From contig OY762308.1 of assembly GCA_963665555.2 (NCBI GenBank), positions 248,001 to 312,000 on the forward strand: DNA of 64,000 nucleotides. The letters are read 5' to 3'. Origin of the DNA: CAXXXW01 sp963665555 (GTDB taxonomy: Bacteria; Pseudomonadota; Alphaproteobacteria; Thalassobaculales; Thalassobaculaceae). The notes below the pieces were generated by a model. It was not told the origin of the DNA, made no database searches, and saw only the letters and a program-made list of their open reading frames with translations. A program made the translations under genes and the position numbers. Shown here one piece after another: positions 61,398-64,000 of the stretch; within the stretch, counting starts at the first letter, position 1, and each line of letters begins with the position of its first letter.

Positions 61398-61424
61398 CCG
61401 CCGGCCCGCTTTTCGCGGGCGGCG
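61398..61424 (+). terminator. hairpin after the DUF2794 gene
   Basis: GCCCGC (61404-61409), TTTTC loop, GCGGGC (61415-61420), extended by GCCGCC/GGCG with one bulge. No downstream T-tract. It begins right after the stop. Confidence 0.35.
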
Positions 61425-61434
61425 AAACTCCGCG

Positions 61435-61463
61435 TTGCCGCGCGCGCGGCGCGATGGCATGGT
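61435..61463 (+). promoter_or_regulatory. weak candidate promoter for the epimerase-dehydrogenase pair
   Basis: TTGCCG (61435-61440), 17-nt spacer, CATGGT (61458-61463), about 35 nt before the ATG at 61498. Confidence 0.3.
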
Positions 61464-61497
61464 CGCGGCCGGCGCGAACCGGCGGGGGGACGGAGGA

Positions 61498-61935
61498 ATG
61501 AAATTCAAGCGCGTGGAGCATGTCGCCATCGCGGTCCGGGACATGGACCGGATGCGCGATGTTTTCGAGAACAAGCTCGGCATCGCCATGGAGTACGAGG
61601 AGCACCTGCCGCGCTACGCCACCACGCTGGCGATGTACCCGGTGGGCGAAACCTATCTCGAAGTGCTGCAGTCCGACGACCCCGGCAGCGAGACCTCGCG
61701 CTGGATCGACGAAAAGGGCGAGGGCCTGTTCCACATCTGCCTCGAAGTCGAGGACATCGACGCCGCGCTCGCGGAGTTGCGGGAGAAGGACGTGAAGCTG
61801 ATCGACGAAACGCCGCGCATCGGCCATGGCGGCGCGCGCATCGCCTTCCTCGATCCCGAAGCGACCGGGAACCTGCTGATCGAACTGGCGGAACTCCCCG
61901 CCGGCGGGCACGGGGAGGCGGCCCATGCCGGATAG
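61498..61935 (+). CDS. VOC family protein, methylmalonyl-CoA epimerase-like
   Basis: Vicinal-oxygen-chelate protein of 145 residues. Metal ligands appear as His in VEHVAIAV, Glu in ETYLEVLQ, His in LFHICLEV and Glu in NLLIELAEL. The block GARIAFLDPEATGN is close to methylmalonyl-CoA epimerases, but no methylmalonyl-CoA mutase or propionyl-CoA carboxylase gene is near, so the substrate is inferred. GGAGG ribosome site. It overlaps the next gene by 11 nt. Confidence 0.82.
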   Translation: MKFKRVEHVAIAVRDMDRMRDVFENKLGIAMEYEEHLPRYATTLAMYPVGETYLEVLQSDDPGSETSRWIDEKGEGLFHICLEVEDIDAALAELREKDVKLIDETPRIGHGGARIAFLDPEATGNLLIELAELPAGGHGEAAHAG

Positions 61936-62944
61936 CCGCCCGATCCGCGTCCTGGTCACCGACCGCCACACGCGCGGCGACGAATACATCGAACGGGACG
62001 CCGCCGGCCCGGACGTGGAGCTGGAGTTCTTCGACCACCACGACGACGTGACCGACGAGGCCTGGGCGCGCGCCGACGGGATCGTCACCTATCGCGGCGC
62101 CCACGCGGTGACGGCGGCGGCGGCGAAGCTGCAACGCGCGCGGATCGTGGTGCGCGGCGGCGTCGGCTTCGACGGCCTCGACCTGAAGGCGCTGGGCGAG
62201 CGCGACATCGCCGTCTGCACGGTCCCCGACTACGGCACGACGGAGGTGGCGGACCACGCCATCGCCCTGATGCTGGCGCTGCGGCGCGGCCTCGACCGCT
62301 ACGACGAGCGGATGCGCCGCGATCCGGCGGGGCTGTGGCGCTATGTCGAAAGCCCCTGCGTGGACCGGCTGCGCGGCCGGACCTTCGGCGTGCTCGGCCT
62401 GGGGCGGATCGGCTTCGCGGCGGCGCGGCGCGCGGCGGCGTTCGACATGGATGTCGTGTTTTACGACCCCTACCTGCCGGACGGGAGCGACCTCTCCACC
62501 GGCTACGCGCGGCTTTCCAGCCCCGAGGCGCTGTTCGAGGCCGCCGACACGGTGAGCCTGCACGCGCCGCTGACGGAAGAGACGCACGGCATCGTAAACG
62601 CCGACCGGCTCGCGCGGATGAAGCCGGGGGCGGTGCTGGTCAACACCTCGCGCGGCGCCGTCGTCGATCTCGACGCGCTGTACGGGGCGCTGCGCGCGGG
62701 GCGGCCGGCGGGCGCGGCGCTCGACGTGCTGCCGGACGAGCCGGCGGACGATTCCCACCCGCTGGTCCGGGCCTACATGGCGCGGGAGGAATGGCTGGAG
62801 GGGCGGCTGATGGTGACGCCGCACGCCGCCTTCTACAGCCCGCCGGGCCTGGTCGACCTGCGCTCCAAGGCGGTGGCGACGGCGGCGGCGCGGGTGCGCG
62901 ACGGAACCCTGCGCAACTGCCAGAACACGGAATACCTGCCGTAG
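61925..62944 (+). CDS. D-isomer-specific 2-hydroxyacid dehydrogenase (CtBP-like)
   Basis: NAD-dependent dehydrogenase of 339 residues. NAD motif GVLGLGRIGFAAAR near 155, catalytic Arg in VNTSRGAVVDLDAL near 240, Glu in LPDEPAD, and His in MVTPHAAFYSPPG near 300. The C-terminal loop and overall pattern are closest to the CtBP-like branch of the family. Coupled to the VOC protein by 11 nt. Substrate unknown. Confidence 0.87.
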   Translation: MPDSRPIRVLVTDRHTRGDEYIERDAAGPDVELEFFDHHDDVTDEAWARADGIVTYRGAHAVTAAAAKLQRARIVVRGGVGFDGLDLKALGERDIAVCTVPDYGTTEVADHAIALMLALRRGLDRYDERMRRDPAGLWRYVESPCVDRLRGRTFGVLGLGRIGFAAARRAAAFDMDVVFYDPYLPDGSDLSTGYARLSSPEALFEAADTVSLHAPLTEETHGIVNADRLARMKPGAVLVNTSRGAVVDLDALYGALRAGRPAGAALDVLPDEPADDSHPLVRAYMAREEWLEGRLMVTPHAAFYSPPGLVDLRSKAVATAAARVRDGTLRNCQNTEYLP

Positions 62945-62959
62945 CGCGTTCGCCGCGCC

Positions 62960-64000
62960 TCACGGCCGCCGGAGCGCCAGCGCGGCGCCGACGGCGGCCG
63001 CCGGGAGGGCGATGGCGGCGTAGGCCGCGCCGGGGCCGCCGAGGCTCCAGGCGGCGGCGAACAGCGCCGGGTAGAGCAGCTGCCCCGCCGCGCCGAAGGC
63101 CAGCACGCCGCCGGTCATGCGCGCGACCTCGCCCTCCGGCGCCAGCCGCGCGGCCTCCGACAGCAGCACGCCGTGCCACGACAGCACCGACAGGCCGATG
63201 GCGAAGTTCACGGCCAGGATCGCGGCGTGGCTCCATCCGGGATCGAACGCCCCCATGAGCGCGGTCGAGGCCGCCATCAGGCCCGCCAGCGCGGCGAGCA
63301 GCGTCCGGGGCCGCATCGCCGCGCTCCCCACCCAGCCCCAGAACACGCGCGCCGGGATCGCCAGCAGCGTCGCCGCGCCGAGCACGCCGCCCGCCGCCTC
63401 CAGCCCGAAACCCAGCTCCTCGTAGAGGTAGACCACCGTGAAGTTGGTGTAGATCGACTGCATTCCGACGAAGACGAAGGCGCAGACCGCCATCGCCCGG
63501 CGCTCCGGCCGGTCCAGCGCGCCCCGCACGCTCGCCGCGAAATCGCCCAGCCGCGGCCGGGCGGACGGGTCGCGGCCCCGGTCGAAGCCGGCCCGCAGCG
63601 GCTGCAGCAGGACCGCGATGGCGAGGCACAGCAGGGCGAGGCCGAGGACGGCCGCGCGCCAGCCGAACGCCGCCGCCAGCGGGGCCAGCACAAGCCCGGA
63701 AATCGCCACCCCGGCCGGCACGCCGGTCTGCTTGATCGAGAAGACCAGCGGCGCCCATTTCGGCGGCGCGTGGGCGGCGAGGATCTGCGAACTGGCCGGC
63801 GTCGCCACGGTCGAGCCGGCGCTGATCGCCGCGGCCGCCAGCGCCAGCACGGGAACGGCCGCCCAGGGGTTCGACAGCAGCGCCGCGCCCGCCAGCCCGG
63901 CCGCCATCGACACGCAGCCGACCTGGCTGGTCCGCAGGCCGCCGTAGCGCCGGATCGCGCCGCCGCACCCCGCCATCGCCGCGAGCGAGCAGGCGGCGTA
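62960..64000 (-). CDS. MFS transporter, 5' end beyond the window
   Basis: Major facilitator of about 346 residues within the window. Reading continues through the right edge (YAACSLAA precedes the ATG at 63976), so the true start is outside. About ten hydrophobic segments are visible. Family features are the inter-helix GCGGAIRRYGG near the edge and SIKQTGVPAGVAISG, typical of bacterial drug and anion exporters/importers. Substrate unknown. Convergent with the dehydrogenase gene. Confidence 0.85.
   Translation of the reverse strand, partial: YAACSLAAMAGCGGAIRRYGGLRTSQVGCVSMAAGLAGAALLSNPWAAVPVLALAAAAISAGSTVATPASSQILAAHAPPKWAPLVFSIKQTGVPAGVAISGLVLAPLAAAFGWRAAVLGLALLCLAIAVLLQPLRAGFDRGRDPSARPRLGDFAASVRGALDRPERRAMAVCAFVFVGMQSIYTNFTVVYLYEELGFGLEAAGGVLGAATLLAIPARVFWGWVGSAAMRPRTLLAALAGLMAASTALMGAFDPGWSHAAILAVNFAIGLSVLSWHGVLLSEAARLAPEGEVARMTGGVLAFGAAGQLLYPALFAAAWSLGGPGAAYAAIALPAAAVGAALALRRP

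Overview
The window comes from a very GC-rich alphaproteobacterium (well above 70% GC by eye). The type is inferred from gene content and gene order: a long NAD-glutamate dehydrogenase, glnK-amtB beside an ftsK-lolA block, fabD-fabG-acpP-fabF-mltG with yicC-gmk, rpsF-rpsR-DUF2232-rplI-dnaB-alr, mlaE-mlaF-radA-cvpA-purF, DUF971, DUF2794, and the lptF-lptG-lptD-surA-pdxA-rsmA operon. This order is familiar from Rhodospirillales-like lineages, but no 16S gene or tRNA is present, so I go no further than class. The DNA is almost entirely coding. Starts are often GTG and neighbouring genes often overlap by 4 nt (GTGA or ATGA). The high GC leaves huge antisense open frames, which are not genes.

Layout. 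1-3562 (-): 5' three quarters of NAD-glutamate dehydrogenase, cut by the window edge. 3685-8580: small metabolic genes (alpha/beta hydrolase, rhodanese with acyl-CoA dehydrogenase-like flavoenzyme, ABM monooxygenase, class I glutamine amidotransferase-like hydrolase, sterol-desaturase family enzyme). 8607-13026 (-): aminotransferase, ftsK, lolA. 13236-13791 (+): two small unknown genes. 13867-15553 (-): glnK-amtB with a sigma54-type promoter and a clear intrinsic terminator. 15877-17115 (+): ubiquinone-pathway-type FAD hydroxylase. 17132-24842 (-): eight colinear genes: two GT4-like glycosyltransferases, a TPR-glycosyltransferase fusion, proX, a thioredoxin-TPR chaperone, a LON-domain protein, a Trm112-like protein and DUF971. 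25020-28198 (+): type I secretion ATPase and membrane-fusion protein, divergent from the glycosyltransferases. 28231-31029 (-): pepA, holC, aldo/keto reductase. 31201-38872 (+): LPS transport and outer-membrane biogenesis operon ending in rsmA. 38847-45748 (-): gmk, yicC, then mltG, fabF, acpP, fabG, fabD, with one SDR gene on the + strand between yicC and mltG. 45869-57377 (+): ribosomal proteins, replication helicase, cell wall, lipid transport, repair and purine genes. 57397-60841 (-): der, bamB, TPR/YfgM-like protein. 61062-62944 (+): DUF2794, methylmalonyl-CoA epimerase-like protein, D-2-hydroxyacid dehydrogenase. 62960-64000 (-): MFS transporter, cut by the window edge.

Most of this is conserved housekeeping. 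The part that looks most like a distinct, less described system is the divergent pair of a glycosyltransferase operon (19938-24842) and a type I secretion pair (25020-28198). The two candidate promoters there appear to share one -10 hexamer (24912-24917), which would tie sugar transfer to protein export. No secreted substrate or TolC-type pore is in the window, so this is a hypothesis. Other points worth a look are an altered ABC signature motif in MlaF, a 9-bp tandem repeat that forms the -35 of a possibly leaderless desaturase gene, a triple repeat over the yfgM-bamB-der promoter, and an AT-rich island before dnaB.

No rRNA, tRNA, CRISPR array, insertion sequence or integrase was seen. The only gene-free stretch over 300 bp is 15554-15876; it holds the glnK promoter region and a candidate promoter for the FAD hydroxylase.
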